Positions 31,363 to 44,142 of a DNA stretch of 64,000 bases are shown here, piece by piece. The first letter of the stretch is position 1, and the number at the start of each line of letters is the position of its first letter. The position numbers and the translations under genes were made by a program. The notes beneath the pieces were generated by a model. The model worked only from the letters and a program-made list of their open reading frames with translations. It had not been told where the DNA came from and made no database searches. The stretch comes from Zarea fungicola (Eukaryota > Ascomycota > Sordariomycetes > Hypocreales > Cordycipitaceae), in contig FWCC01000082.1 in the NCBI GenBank assembly GCA_900169235.1, positions 310,001 to 374,000 on the forward strand, read 5' to 3'.

Positions 31363-33885
31363 ATGGTCAGGGAACAGCGCGGCCTCCCCGTCGCGGTGGT
31401 CGGCGGCCCAAAAGAACGGCACATGAGGCAGGGCCGGTCCCAGTTCGACCCGACTGCCCCTGTGCCCGAGGGATTTGTGGCCAAACCTGCCGTACCCAAG
31501 TCTAAGCATCATACCTATTTTGAGTTTGTCGAGAACAAGAACAAGAAGAAAAAGCTCGAATACCAGGTTTGACGACAATGACACCGGCCAGTAAAAACTA
31601 TTCATAGACTCACCGCGCGCCTAGTACACAACCAAGAAAGAACCCCCGCCAGGATTCGAGTTTGTCCCCATGGGAAATCCTGACTTGACAACTGCCTGCA
31701 AAGAAATCTCGCGAGAGAAAGATGCCATGATCTTCATCGTTTCCGTAGGTGGCCTCTGGCCGCTCAAAATACTGTAGTCCCCCCTGATATTAACGCCAGT
31801 TTCTTTTTCTTGCAGACTTCCAGAGCTGGAACCTCGAATCACATCTCCGGCCAGACTCATCGCATCGGCCATCACATCAGGGAAACCATCGTTGAAGAGG
31901 CAAAAGCGAGCCTGGAGCAGTTTTCACAGCTGCCCGTCGTCGCTACTAATGGAGAGCCTGAACCGATCCCAGAGTCTCAAGAAGAGTATCACGCCCAGAC
32001 TGATGCTGCTCTCAGAGATCTGTTTCCCCGCATCCCCAATACGGATCGTCGGGCTATTATTGATCATTCCTTTACTCGCGTTGGTTCTTTTGTTGATCTT
32101 CAAATCCCTCTGTTCTTGTTCCTAATATAACCTGTTTCTCTTTAGGGCGCACCCACCAAAGGTGAACCACCTGTTGGCCTCTGTCAGGACATGTCCTTGG
32201 CAAGAAGGGTCCAGCTGGCTGTCTTGGCGCACATTCGTCATGTTCACACCAGGTATGATCAGCTCCTCAAGGAGACCACTTGGCAAAACGCTCGCAAAGT
32301 TGTCGAGCAGCTCTGCCTCGACACCCTTGTCCAGTGGCGAGGCGATGAAGAAACCGGCCGCGATCAGCTGGACGAAATTCTACGCGAGGTAGTCGTCATT
32401 TCCGATTCTGAAACTGGAGAGTCCGAGGATGAATCCACAGAGGAGAACTCTGCCGAAGAAGCAGAGTTGGAATCCGGTGTTCCAGGACTATCAGTAGCAG
32501 GGTCATCAACCGGACTTCATGCCCTGAACGCTCTGCAACCCGGAGTCATTGCGCCTCGCACCAAAGATATGCCTCTGTCCATGATTGACATTCATTCACA
32601 ACGGCCCAAGTCCCAGCGGAGAAATCAGCGAGGATTTAAGAGATACCGCGCCTGGGAAGAAGCCATCCGGCGGAACCGGGACAGGGAGACACAGGAGTAC
32701 TCAACTGCCATGGAAACTGACAGTGTCCCATATTCAACCTATCCGGAACAGATACCGGTGCACTCCGTCGCTCCCGCACAAACATCTCACGGACCACCCT
32801 TTGTAGGATCAAATGGTTCTCGGCCGGCCACACCACCATCCCAGGATACACCAATTCCGTCCATAGAGCCAATCTCACCCCCGACAATGCCCCCCTCATT
32901 TATTCGCACCCTACCTCCCCGTGTTGCGTTGGACATTCCGCATGCTGAGACTTGGAACCAGCAGCATCATTATCAGGCTAATCCGCCGGTAAGAACAAAT
33001 CCTCCCTTCATGGTAACTTCGGGATCAAACCTGCAGCATCCGCTCGGAGCCCCACATCATCCCATAAACCTATATCCAGTGCAATACAGTCAGGAAGTAT
33101 ATCATCCCCATGGGTCCCGGCAAGTTTACGAGGCTCACCCTCCCGGACCCAACATGGCATTTCAGCCAGATCCCTGGCCCTCACAAGGAACACCCACGGC
33201 ACGTAGAATCATCATGGATGTCAACCGACCCGGGGAACGCTCGAATCCAATCGTTATGGAAGATAGGGGTGGCTTCTACGAGCGGGTTACGCAGCCGGAT
33301 GATCACAGGGTCGTTGCCCTGGAACCACCAATACTTGTTCGTGAAGTCAGACGCTGGTCGCGGCCACCGGAACATCATGCGCCGCCGCGCCAATACGTTT
33401 CCCGCCGCGAGAGCCCTCCCGTGGCGCAAGAGTATGAAATGGAAGGTGTGGAAGTGTACCACCTCGCTCGTGATCCCTCACGCATAGTCCCTCAATGGAG
33501 ACCGCAGTATCAGCCAGGCCCTCCCGCGCCGAATGCCGCCGGCTCCAACCGCCGAGACCATGGCGCAATTCATATTCGTGCTGTGTCGCAGCCGGCATCC
33601 CACTTGGAGAACCAAACTGGATTCCCATCACCTCGTAGGGTCGTGTGAGTGTTTGCTGGCTTTCCTCCACTTTCTTTTCTCATTTCTTTATTCTTTATGG
33701 AAATAAAAAAAAATTGCCTCAGACTTTGATACATACTCACACTCCACAGAAATCAAAGCAGCTGGGGCGCCAGAGATGGCCAGTATGCGCACGCCCAGAA
33801 CCGAGGACATGGGTATCGATCACCGCCAATCCAGTCATCTCCACGCCGACACGGCCAACGGGGAAATGTCATTGTTCTTGATTAA
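31363..33885 (+). CDS. DUF2293-containing protein, five exons
   Basis: Function unknown. Exons: 31363-31566, 31625-31744, 31816-32079, 32146-33644 and 33750-33885; about 740 aa. The N-terminal part carries sequence I associate with DUF2293: KKEPPPGFEFVPMGNPDL, then ALRDLFPRIPNTDRRAIIDH and RRVQLAVLAHIRHVHTRYD. A downstream acidic stretch (SDSETGESEDESTEENSAEE) leads to a long Pro/His/Arg-rich disordered tail. The last exon is easily missed because exon 4 reads into a TGA at 33646-33648. A strong GTGAGT donor at 33645 and CCACAG acceptor at 33749 add SSWGARDGQYAHAQNRGHGY and end in GNVIVLD. Likely nuclear, from composition only. Confidence 0.8.
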
Positions 33886-34534
33886 GAACAGGTGGCCACT
33901 TTTCAAGTCCCTTTCCCAAGGGCATGGTTTTTTTTTCTGCATGACTTTCTTTATGAGGATATGAGGGAAATTACTTTTATGTTTTTTCTTATGAATGGAT
34001 GATCACTAAGGGCTTGGTATTTCTGTCTCGTTTACACCTGTTTTGCATGTCTTTGGCACTTGCCTTTGATCATCTCTTTACATTCTTTTTTTTTCATCAT
34101 CCTCTTTCGGCTGCGTCTCTTGGAATTCAATTTGCATAGCGTTGCGGGAAGACCATTTACGACTATGGGCGGCGGACGCATGATGAAGATGTTTTGGCAG
34201 GGATTTCTGGTTGGACGAATAGAGGAGGGGGCGGTTCATTGTTGCTCAATACATTTGGTTTTGGCGCCTTATTTCATGATGTGAGGAATGACTCCGTAAT
34301 TGCCTCTGGTGAGGTTCCCTTTTAGCAACGTTCAACTAGACGCTTGCTTTCACCTTTCATGTATCGTATTGGTTTAATTCCATTTTGGTATTGGTTAATC
34401 GACCAGGTATATACAATAATTCTTGTCTTTCAAATAAAAAACTCCAAACAAATGAACATTGATCCCTTACCCATGACGTCTTTTTGTCTTCTCCCACAGC
34501 TTGCCACTTTCTTTGCCTCGTTTTTCTGTCTTGT
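33886..34534. other. Convergent intergenic region
   Basis: 3' flanks of the DUF2293 gene and RRP12; T-rich, no gene. Confidence 0.55.
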
Positions 34535-37500
34535 CTAGTTTCTGCCTCCTCTTCTAGGCTTGCCAACTCCTCCATTCGATGGCGACGGACCGTGGCGCTT
34601 CTCGACACCCAGACCGCGGCGACCGCTAGAGATGCCGCCCCGTCCAGAACGATCACCGCCACCTCCGCGACCACCGCGACCGCCTCCACGACCTCCACGG
34701 AAACCGCCACCACCACCACCACCACCTCGGCCACCACGGAAATCACCACCCCCGCGGCCACCGCCGCCCCGGCCACCGCGACCGCCGGGGCTGAGTCTGC
34801 TCTTAATCGCCGCGGCGGACTTGTCATCCAACCGCGCCCCGCCGTCCTCGTCGTCCTCGTCCTCGTCATCGCGTCCGCGACGGTTCGAGAACTTGAGCTT
34901 GCCGCCGCGGCCACGGCGCGCGGCATCCTTGCCCTTGATGGCGGCGACGTACGCGCCCACGCCAGAGCCGTTGCCGTTCTCCGGCTGGTCAATCTCCATG
35001 GCGTCGTCATTATCATCGTCATCCTTGCCGAGGATGAGCTTGCCGTCGAGGTCAAACTTGGCGCGCGACTTCTTGTGCGGCTGCTGGCGCTGGCGGGAGG
35101 GCTTGGTGGAGGAGATGTTGGCCAGGGCCTTCTTGTCGAGCAGGTCGAGTGGCTCGTCGTCGTCCTCCAGGATATACGTCTTGCCGCCCTTTTGCGCCCT
35201 CTTCTGGCGGGTGGGTACCTCGTCGTCGTCACCCTCATCGCCGTCTTCACCTTCCGACTCGCTGCTGTAAATCGCACGTTCGTACTCCGTGTCAAACTGC
35301 TGCTTGCCGTCCTCCTCCTCCTCATCGTCGCTGGCCCCATCACCCTCACGCGCGGCATCCTTCTTCTTCTTGGCGCGCTCCTTGCTCTTGCGGATATTCA
35401 CAATGAGCTTGCGGTCCGCCTCGGGACAGGCCTGGTGGATCGCGTCGAAGCCGAAGCGGCGCACCATGCGCTCGATAATGTGCTTGACCTTGGCCTTGAA
35501 GTGGCCCTTGTGCTCGTGGCTCCACACAATGAGGTTGGGCACGAGCGTGGCTAGGCGCGGGGTCATGAGCTCCACGGGGAGGCTGATGACGCACACCTTG
35601 ACGAAGCCGAGGCAGCTCTTGACAATCTCGCGGTTGTTGGACGTGAGGAACAGGTCCATGGTCTGCACCAGATCCGAGAGCGTCTGCTCGCTCAGCGCGG
35701 CGCGGTACTCGTAGAGCAGACGCGCAATGGCCGTGATGCTCGCCGAGATCATGTGCGGCGTGCTGCCGGCCAGACCGGCGCTGACCATGGTAAAGTACTC
35801 CTCAATGTTGGCGGTGCCAGGAGGCGCGTCGGCGGGCATGTGTGGGACTTTGCTGTTGTCGATGACGGTGCCGTCGGCCGTGGCCATGCGCTGGCCCATC
35901 TGCACGAGCAGCTCGTAGGCCGTCTCGCGCGCCCGCTCATTGTTCTCCTTGCAGCAGATGACGACCTCGCTGAGCACAGAGGGAATAAAGTGGAGTGAGG
36001 TGCCGGGGACGTACGGCAGGAGGGCGGTGATGGCAGCGAGGCGGTCGCGGCGGGCCGGTGCAGAAACTTTGTCGGTGCTGGCAATGATGAGCTGCTGCAG
36101 CTCGCTGCTGCGCTCGATGAGGGCGGCCTTGCCGAGCTCCGATGTCTCTAGGCGTGGGATCAGCTTGTAGGCCTTCTTCTGCAGCTGGGGCTCGTCGTTG
36201 CGGTTGATGATGAGGGTGGCAATCTCAAAGAGGGTGGCAAAGCTCTCGCGCGGCAGGTAGGCCGACATGGTGATGACGAGATCCATGAGCGTCTGGGCGG
36301 TCGAAGGCATGTGGTCCTTGCCCTTGTGGTGGTGCCCGCCCTTTTCCTTTTCTGCGGTGTTGAGGTTCTCGAGCTCTGCCGCGAGCATCTTGCTGACACG
36401 GTCAAAGGTATCCATGAGCTCCTGCTTGGGCGTGATGCTCAGGAAGGCGTTGACGGTCTGCAGAATGGGGCCGCGGCTCTGGGGCAGCGTTTGGGTGTAG
36501 ACGTTGAAAAGAACGGCGAGCATGTTGCCGGCGAATTGGCCGAGGTATGTGAGGTTGTTGGCGGCCGTCTCCTTGCTGACGCGAGCCTGCAGCAAAAAGT
36601 CGTCCTCGCCCTCGGCAATCGTGGACAGGGCCTGGTTGGACTCAATCAGTGTTTTGAGGGCGCGGCAGACGTCGAGACGGAGCTCGGTCTGCTTGTACAA
36701 GAGGTTGGCAATCATCTCAGCAAAGGTCTGGTCAAAGGCCTCGGTGAGATCGAGGGGGAGATCGCAGTAGCCGGGGAGAAGAGACCACACTTGCTGGACG
36801 AGGGTCTCGTAAATCTTGATTTCCATTGTCTTGGGAGCCTCACCGTGTTCCAGGACGCGCTGGAACATGACTTCACTGAGGGGCACCATTTCCGTTTTAA
36901 AGTGCGTCAGGTTGGTGTTGCTGGTGTAGTCGCGCAGAATGGGCAGCATCCAAGCGCGGCCGGCCTGGCCCTTGACGGGCTTGGCCAGGTTCAGCGGCAG
37001 GACAGAGAGGACAGCCTCGGTGCCCATGGCGCGGACAGCCTGTCCAATGACCTCGTCGGCTTCCTTCTTGTTGCGGAACGAGGAGTTTTCGCGAATCTCG
37101 CCAATAGTCTTGGTGACGCTCAGGAGGACGGGATTGGCTCTCCAGCGCAGAGAGAGGAACATGGCGGCGAGAACGTTGAATGTCTGCAGCCAGGCGGCCT
37201 GGAACTTGACAGTGAGGAGGGATTCGGCCGTCTTGGCAATCTTCTCGAGAGTCTTTTCGTCGTATATTGAAGGGTCGATAATGACCTGCTGGGGCACGCA
37301 GTTGGCCATGAAGGAAATCAGGCACTCCGAGGCGGAGATGCGAATGTTTTCGGACTGTGACTCGAGGAACTGGGACACCATGGCGAACAGATCAGGCAGG
37401 TTCTGGAAGGTGTCTTCGGGCTCGAGCTGCGCAGAGACGTCGTAGCCTCGGGAGAGAATGGCCAGCCACGGGGGCACGAGCTGTGTGTCGTTGGCGGCGG

Positions 37501-38506
37501 GTCGGAGCTCAGAGATGATCTCCATGAGGCGGGGCAGCTTGGCGGATGAGACCTCCTCGCTCATACCCTCGAAGATGAGTTCAAAAATCTCAAAGGCGGC
37601 CATGGTCATGTATTCGTTGCCCGTCTTGGCAATGTTGAGGAGCAGTTCACAGAGTGACTCGATCTTGGTGCTCGGCCAGCCACCGCTCGCAGCGGCGACT
37701 GTCTTGACCAGCTGCAGGGCGTGGATGAGCTCCGGGTCGTTGGGTGCCGCAGCAGACGACTTCTTGCCTTTGCGGGCGTTGATGGCTTGGGTGGCGAGGT
37801 CCTCGAGGTTCTTGAGCGCGGTGCCGGCGCACATGTCGGCAGCCGGGTGGTCCAGGGACGGGCTGGGGGGAGGGTTGCGCAGGACACGCTTGAGGGCGTC
37901 CTGGGCGCGCTTGCGGATCTTGGGCCGGTTGGCAAGGGCGAGGTTGAGGAGGCCGGCGACGGCGCGGCGCGGACCAATCTGGGAGACAGAGAGCTCCCAC
38001 GAAGGCGCATCCTGGGCGAGCAGCAGCGACTCGAGGCAGCCGATGGAGGTGCGGAGGAGGATGGCCTCGGCGTCCTGCATGAGCAGAACGGGGGCGAGGA
38101 GGGTGAGGATCTGGGTGAACTTGGAGCGCAGTAGGGCCTCGGGGGCGTAGGGCGTGACAACATCGAGCAGGTAGACGGCGGGAGTGGCCAGTTCAATATT
38201 GACGGTGCCGTCGCTGTGGGCATTCTGGAGGAGGGCGAGGAGGGCGGCAAAGTATCCGGTCGGTGTGGCTTCTGTATTTTGTTCTTTCAAAGTCGACTCG
38301 ACGGCCTGGAGCACAACAACAGTCTAGAAGCAAACAGAAATGTCAGTTCAATATAAATATATTCATGTATCTACATATATGCCGTATGCTGCAACAGGCG
38401 GTAACAGAATCGTAGAACCCAAACTTACACGTTGCTGGCTTTGCAGGCCGGGAGACTTGATCTTGTCAAGCTTCTCAGCCAAAGACGGCGTCGCCATTGT
38501 CGCCAT
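34535..38506 (-). CDS. RRP12: Ribosomal RNA-processing protein Rrp12
   Basis: Large HEAT-repeat protein that in yeast helps export both pre-ribosomal subunits and mature 18S rRNA; nucleolus, nucleus and cytoplasm. Two exons: 38506-38429 (MATMATPSLAEKLDKIKSPG) and 38323-34535, intron 38428-38324 with GTAAGT and TCTAG ends; 1288 aa, close to the yeast size. Helical HEAT-like sequence fills most of the chain, with the NUC173 region in the first half. A basic RKLIVNIRKSKERAKKKKDA segment and acidic, Lys-rich stretches follow (SDDEEEEDGKQQ, YSSESEGEDGDEGDDDE). The last about 90 residues form a tail of GGRGG/FRGG repeats, typical of RNA-binding, arginine-methylated nucleolar proteins. Divergent from VPS29 over 441 bp. 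Confidence 0.9.
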
Positions 38507-38947
38507 CTTGAGAAAAACTTGAATTAATTATGTTGAACAAGTTTCTTTCGGTGAGAAGCACGACTGACTGACAAACGACCCAAAATTTTGGTGCAGCGCT
38601 TGCTCGAAAAATTCCTTATCGGTCCTCCCCGCCAGCGATAAGATGCGCTTGTTCTATCTTGGAAGGCATCACATTAGCCGAGTTATTGCTATACCCGAAC
38701 TCATGGCACTAGCCACCCGTGCCACCACGGCCATTCACTAGCCACGGGCCTACGTAAACTGGGCGCTGTAGAGACTCGTCACTACCAGCCACTGCAGCCA
38801 GCAACCAGCAGCCAGCAGCCAGCAGCTGCCCCTCCAGCCTCACCGTTGAACTGAAGCTCCAGCGACACTTTATCAACTTGCCTACCCCAAGGTTCAATCT
38901 CCACGCACGATTGCCGCAGTATAGCTGCGCAGGGAGGACTGGTCATC
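38507..38947. promoter_or_regulatory. Bidirectional promoter region RRP12/VPS29
   Basis: 441 bp between two outward-facing start codons. It contains an (A/C)AGCAGCC-type short tandem repeat at about 38805-38827. No TATA element is evident. Confidence 0.5.
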
Positions 38948-39696
38948 ATGGCTTTCCTAATTCTTGTCCTCGGCGATATTCACATTCCCGACCGAGCTCT
39001 AGACTTTCCCGCCAAGGTACGCATGACTAGGACAGACATGTTCTGTCGCGCGCAATGTACAAGAACCAATCAACAAGGGAGATACTGACACCGCCGCAGT
39101 TCAAGAAGCTCCTCGCGCCCGGCAAGATTGGCCAGACGCTGTGCCTCGGCAACCTGACTGACAAGACCACGTACGAGTACCTGCGCTCCGTTGCGCCCGA
39201 CCTCAAGATCGTCAAGGGCCGGTACGACGTCGAGGCCACCTCGCTGCCGCTCACGCAGGTCGTCACCCACGGCGGCATCCGCGTCGGCTTCCTCGAGGGC
39301 TTCACGCTCGTCTCCAGCGAGCCCGACCTGCTCCTCGCCGAGGCCAACCGGCTCGACGTCGACGTCCTCTGCTACGGCGGCACCCACAAGTTTGACGCCT
39401 TTGAGTACATGGACAAGTTTTTCGTGAACCCGGGCAGCGCGACGGGTGCCTTTCTCAACGGCTGGGGCGATGATGGGGAGGGCTCGACGCCGAGTTTCTG
39501 CCTGATGGATGTACGTCTCTCTTCGTCTCACAGGGACAAAAAGATTTCGCTAATACTTTTTCATTCTCAGGTTCAAGGTATCTCTCTCACATTGTACGTC
39601 TACCAGCTCAAAAAGGACGAGCAAGGAAATGAGACGGTCGCAGTGGAAAAAGTCACATATACAAAGCCGGTCCCTCCGACAGGGAATGCATCATAG
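38948..39696 (+). CDS. VPS29: Retromer subunit Vps29
   Basis: Part of the Vps26-Vps29-Vps35 retromer that returns cargo receptors from endosomes to the Golgi. Exons: 38948-39016, 39100-39510 and 39571-39696, all phase 0; 201 aa, the usual size for fungal Vps29. It has a metallophosphoesterase fold: LVLGDIHIPDR (Asp10, His12) at the N-terminus, LCLGNLTDKTTYEYL, a loop KGRYDVEATSLPLTQVVTHG, and CYGGTHKFDAF near the end of the fold, then FFVNPGSATGAF. These match the family closely. The first donor is GTACGC and the second GTACGT. Confidence 0.95.
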
Positions 39697-40206
39697 TCGG
39701 CCCAACGGCGCGGTGGGAAATGTGGAATCAAGTGCAATGGCCAGTAGAAACGGTGGAGGCAATAACTGCAAAAATTGCAAAAATTGCAAGTTACGATATA
39801 CCATAATACGCATAGAATTACTCTCCAAACTGTCCACCATGGCCGACTGCTGTCGACGACCTACCCGAGAGGTTGTCATTGGATGGACCGATAGTCACGC
39901 AACACGTAGCAACACCATAGCTAGGCTTGAGAAGACGAAAAAAATGTAAATAAAAGCAATATTCAAACTCCGCTGCTTTGGTATCTCCAGCATAAAACAT
40001 GAGAATTGAACTGTCTCTGTACACCGCGCCAACATGACACCCCAAAAAAGGGATTATCCCCGGTAATGATAACAAAAGTCGGGCTTTCCAAAAACCGAAA
40101 ACAAAAAACATTCCAAACAAAATAAACGCCAAACATGCTTTGCTCAATGCTTTTCGCAAATCAAAAGATATTAACAAGGCCATTTATGCACACCGCTGTT
40201 TCTCCA
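39697..40206. other. Convergent intergenic region VPS29/shugoshin
   Basis: No gene. A small triple repeat of TGCAAAAAT-like words lies at about 39766-39790. Confidence 0.5.
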
Positions 40207-42211
40207 TTATACCACCATGCTCCGCCGCCGCGAGCCTATTCGATCACGGCCCGCGACACTGTCGGCCTCGCTCTCGACTGCTTCCGAGAATCTGCGCGAG
40301 GCTGTTGTCCGGCGTCCGCTGGTTCTTTTTGTCATTGTTGATTCGGACGCCTCGTCCACGCTTGGCGATGAACTGGCAAACTCATAAACATCCTCCTCAT
40401 CGTGGGCAGGCGCTGGTTGCGTCGTGGTGTGCGACGTCCTCTTGCGACGGGCTGTGTGTACTGACGTGGGTAGGTCCTGGGGCGAATCCGACCGGCCAAA
40501 TAGAGGGCTGACTGGTGCGCTTTCTGTGGACAGCTCCGAGACTCGTGGGTGGTGTGCCGCAGGGAGCTGCTTCCAGGCGTCTGAGCCGCCAGACTCTCGC
40601 TTCAGGTCGAGCGCCGAAGCGTCCGTGTGACTAAATCGCCGACTCTTGCCCTCTCCAGATACGGCATCAAACTTTTCATCCCTGGGCCGCCGCATCTTGT
40701 CCCTCAGATTAGGTTCCGCGTAGCTTATCGCGGGTCTATTTCTTCGGCTGGGTCTCAACGTCTCTCCCATAAACCCAATGTCTGCTGGAGGCGGCGTATC
40801 CCCTCTATCTGCATCGTTTGTTGCGGCGGGCTCCGGTGAGCTTGGAGACATGATGCCAGGCGATGGCGAGAGCGTTGCCGAGGCTATTTCCAGTGGACCC
40901 GGCTGCATGGTTGCCACCACGACCGGTTGAGTATTTTGAGCAAGCACTTGGTCAATCTTTATCGGCATCTGAGCCTTTGCCTTGACCGGCCTGGGCCGGG
41001 TTGCTGCATTCTTGGTCTTGAGAAAACCAATCTCGTCTGTGGATGTCGTTTTGCGCATCTTTTTTGGTGATTGCATGTCATCGTTTGTGCTCTTTGCGGC
41101 CAGCGGCCTTCTCTCGTCCTTGGGAGGGTCGGCTTTGGCGCGTGCAGTGTCACGCCGTATATTTGCGAGCTCCTTGAGCGTCTTCCCGTGGGCCTTGGTG
41201 AGAATAGTGGCCTTGTCGGCAAGAATTCGCGGAGGGCAGTTTTCGTCTGTAATCTTTTCCAGAGTCATGGGCTCATATTCGTCTCTGGCGAACTTGCGCT
41301 TCGACCCAGCCTTAGTGGGCGGCGCGATTGGCGTGTCTGGCGTAGGATCGATATGAACTCGGCTCTCTCTAATCATCGGAGTCATTTTCTTCTGCGGCGA
41401 CATTGAACCAATGCAAAGGTTGTCGAGGTTTGGTGAGGACACCACCAACGGTGATGAGTCGAGGCCGCTAGTAAAGTTGCGCGCTCTTGATTCGCGCGGC
41501 GGCGTGTCGACCTTGGCAGGCTCTTCACGGATGGCGACTGGTACAGGAGGTGGTAGTTGTGGGATTTCCTCGGAATCGATTTCGGATCTGAGTGCTAGGA
41601 TTTGATCGGGGCTGTAGGTGGTTAGCAACACTGTTTTGGTACCAGGCAGGAACTGGCACATACTTCAAGGACTTTCGTGGGTAGGTCTTGTGCTCGGAAA
41701 TGTGGCCAAGCTGCTCAATATCGTTTGCAATTTCACGGAGGCGCCGCTGTGAGGGGCTTGGACGAGCTGCAGTGAAGCTCAAACTTGTACTGGTCATCTT
41801 TGCAATCTTGGGTGATGGGTGTGTTGTCGAAGCCTCAAGGCCAAGGCCAGCAATGAGAGTGCCCCATTCCGCCAGCTGAGCCTCCATCTTGTGCTTGATC
41901 GCCATGGCATGGTCGGCCACCCGGCGCGCATCGCTATCCTGGGCTTCATTTTCCAGTTCAATGATGCGACCACGGAGCTCCAGGTTCTCGGTGAGGGCGC
42001 GAGACAGCTCGCTCTCAAGCTCTCGCACGCGCAGCGCTCGGATATTATTGGTTTTGGCGAGTTCCCTATTCTGGCGAAGCATTTTTTTTCGCACTGCATC
42101 ATGGTGGCTGTGTAAGTAACTGCATGTTGGTTCGCATACATGAACAGAGGGGCGCCTACAAATTTCTATGTTGTTGTCCGTGGACAGTGCGGGTTCATTG
42201 AGTCGGGCCAT
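40207..42211 (-). CDS. SGO1: Shugoshin, centromeric cohesin protector
   Basis: Shugoshin recruits PP2A to centromeres to protect cohesin and supports bi-orientation. Exons on the minus strand: 42211-42160, 42093-41664 and 41611-40207; about 628 aa. Exon 1 (MARLNEPALSTDNNIEI) joins exon 2 as LRKKMLRQNRELAKTNNIR, the conserved N-terminal coiled-coil start of the family, followed by a heptad helix to about residue 100. The middle is disordered. The C-terminus carries the diagnostic basic motif LRPSRRNRPAISYAEPNLRD followed by KMRRP (about 40683-40759), which in shugoshins binds phosphorylated H2A. Several Ser/Thr-Pro and KRKF/KRTS sites suggest cell-cycle kinase control. Divergent from DAD2. Confidence 0.93.
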
Positions 42212-42740
42212 GGCGCATGACGCAGAGGCAAGCGACCCGGAAGAGGAAAAATATGCGAGTCGTGAGCTCAAGCGCCTGGCGCTGTCGATGATGCGTTTTG
42301 CAGGTCCTTGGCTAGGGGTTGAGGAGAAAGACGTTGAGTAAAAGACGAATCGATGTGCGGGTCACCAAATGTGTGTCGAGCGGTACAAGATTTTGGGTAC
42401 CAGCTGCTACCAGGTACGGAGTAACTTCTGCGCTGTCGCATGTTTACGATTGGCCGAGTCTGGCAGACACTAACATTTGGCGGTGGTTGCCGGGGCAGCG
42501 AGGACTGGCACGTGTGGGGGCCAAGATGGCCAGTTAGCGGCTTCTGGCCAGCTTCAGCGCCTGTGCCTGCAGCTCTGCCCACTAAACCCACTAAACCCAC
42601 TGAAGCAACAACTGGAGCTGGATGCTGCTGGGTAGACGCGTTGGGAGGGGAAGCTGTCACGCGAACGAGGCAGAATCAATTAAACATTTCAAGAGACCCC
42701 GAGACCCGACACTGCGGAATTGCATCAACCGCCATTCATC
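42212..42740. promoter_or_regulatory. Bidirectional promoter region shugoshin/DAD2
   Basis: 529 bp between the start codons of two chromosome-segregation genes. A 9-bp tandem repeat CCCACTAAA lies at 42578-42595 with a third partial copy. GC-rich around 42470-42660. No classical element was identified with confidence. Confidence 0.5.
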
Positions 42741-43275
42741 ATGTCGTACCCTACGCGTTCGCTCTCGACCCACGGCGGGATGGGGACTTCTGGTCACCAG
42801 TCTGCTCTCACAGCACGCATTGAGGAGAAACGCGCGGAGCTGGAACACCTCAAGGAACTCCGGGACCTCAGTGGTGCAGTTGCGTCGCAGATGGAGGCTT
42901 TGGAGCAGAAGCTCTCTACGCTCTCTGATGGGACCGAGGGTAAGTTGGATTCTCCAGTGTTGGAAACTACAGCCATGACTAACAGGTGCAGCCATTGCCA
43001 CCGTGATTGGAAACTGGCACAATGTCCTGGGGGCCATTAACATGGCATCAAGTAAGTAACAATGTTTCTCTAAATCACGAAATTTGCTAATTGTAGCAGC
43101 AAAATTGGCAACACAAGCATCTGCCTCTACCAACAGAGACGAAGAACCGCAGCACCATGTTCCGCTCCCGCAGACGCTAGTACGAATTCCCACGGAGCAT
43201 GCGCCGACATTACAAGCCCAGACAGAAAACATGGAAGCAGCGGCAGCTGAAGATGCATCCATGGCCAGCCCATGA
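42741..43275 (+). CDS. DAD2: DASH complex subunit Dad2
   Basis: Subunit of the ten-protein DASH/Dam1 ring that couples kinetochores to microtubule ends. Exons: 42741-42939, 42992-43051 and 43097-43275; about 145 aa. It starts MSYPTRSLSTHGGMGTSGHQ. A coiled coil follows (LTARIEEKRAELEHLKELRD), then the family core SDGTEAIATVIGNWHNVLGA and INMAS, which spans the two introns. The C-terminus is variable and disordered, as usual in filamentous fungi. The third acceptor is ambiguous by one codon (43097 or 43100). Confidence 0.93.
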
Positions 43276-44142
43276 TGGGAGAAACACATCAGTTGACTGG
43301 ACGGATTGTGCTCACATGCACTGTATACTGCTGGCAAAGCATTGCTGCCAGATGCGGCGAGCCAGTCTTGCCAAGGCGTGACATTGGCTATACCGCAGCC
43401 AGTATTATACCATCAATGCTTGATCGGGCAGCGCATGATGAGACGCGGCCTTGCATGCAAGCTCCGGCCCGAGAATTTCCCGACCTATGCGGAGCAAGAC
43501 AAAGGAATTGTCTGTGTAGCGGACGGATGAGTTGTTCCATTGTAAATGTAACGGCTAGGCCCGCGGAATTGGACGTTGAAGTGGGTTGTCTCTACTCGGC
43601 GTCTGGTCGTAGATTTATTAGCACCAAAAACAGCTGCATCACCTTGAGGCAGGCTGCGTCGTATACGCAGAATTGGGAAAGAGCTGCATGAGCTAGTTGC
43701 ATCTGCAGGGCGCCGCTGCTTGTTGTAAATAGACGACGGACGGGTTGGCAGAAAAACAAAAACAGCGCCACCAAAAAACAATAACAGTCCCGCCTCATAT
43801 ACCATCCATCACCTGCGACCTTTTCCTGCAACCGCCGTTTTTATTCTCGCAACATACTCATCCATCACTTTTCGATTCTATTTACTCGAATTCACGTTTA
43901 TACTTGCTCATCAACGTTGCTGCTCGCCACACAAAGGATTCTGCTCAGTTCGATTGCTGTTTGCCCACAGTAAGCCACTAATACGGCATAACCAGCGCCA
44001 CCTCCCTGGTCGATCCCGAAATTACCACTCGACTCAGGACCAGACGTGGCTCCTCTGGAAGCCACTCAGAGCCCCCTCCTTGTTACAGATTTCTTTGGCA
44101 TTCCGAGGCAAACGGTTTTGCTGACCAGGCTCTGGCCCAATC
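43276..44142. other. Intergenic region
   Basis: No gene recognised; 3' flank of DAD2 and 5' flank of the next plus-strand gene. Confidence 0.5.

Noticed and set aside
34484..35554. Long plus- and minus-strand ORFs over the Rrp12 C-terminus
   Set aside because: By-products of the Gly/Arg and acidic repeats of Rrp12.
42578..42602. CCCACTAAA tandem as an internal telomere repeat
   Set aside because: The unit is 9 bp and does not match CCCTAA; only two and a half copies.
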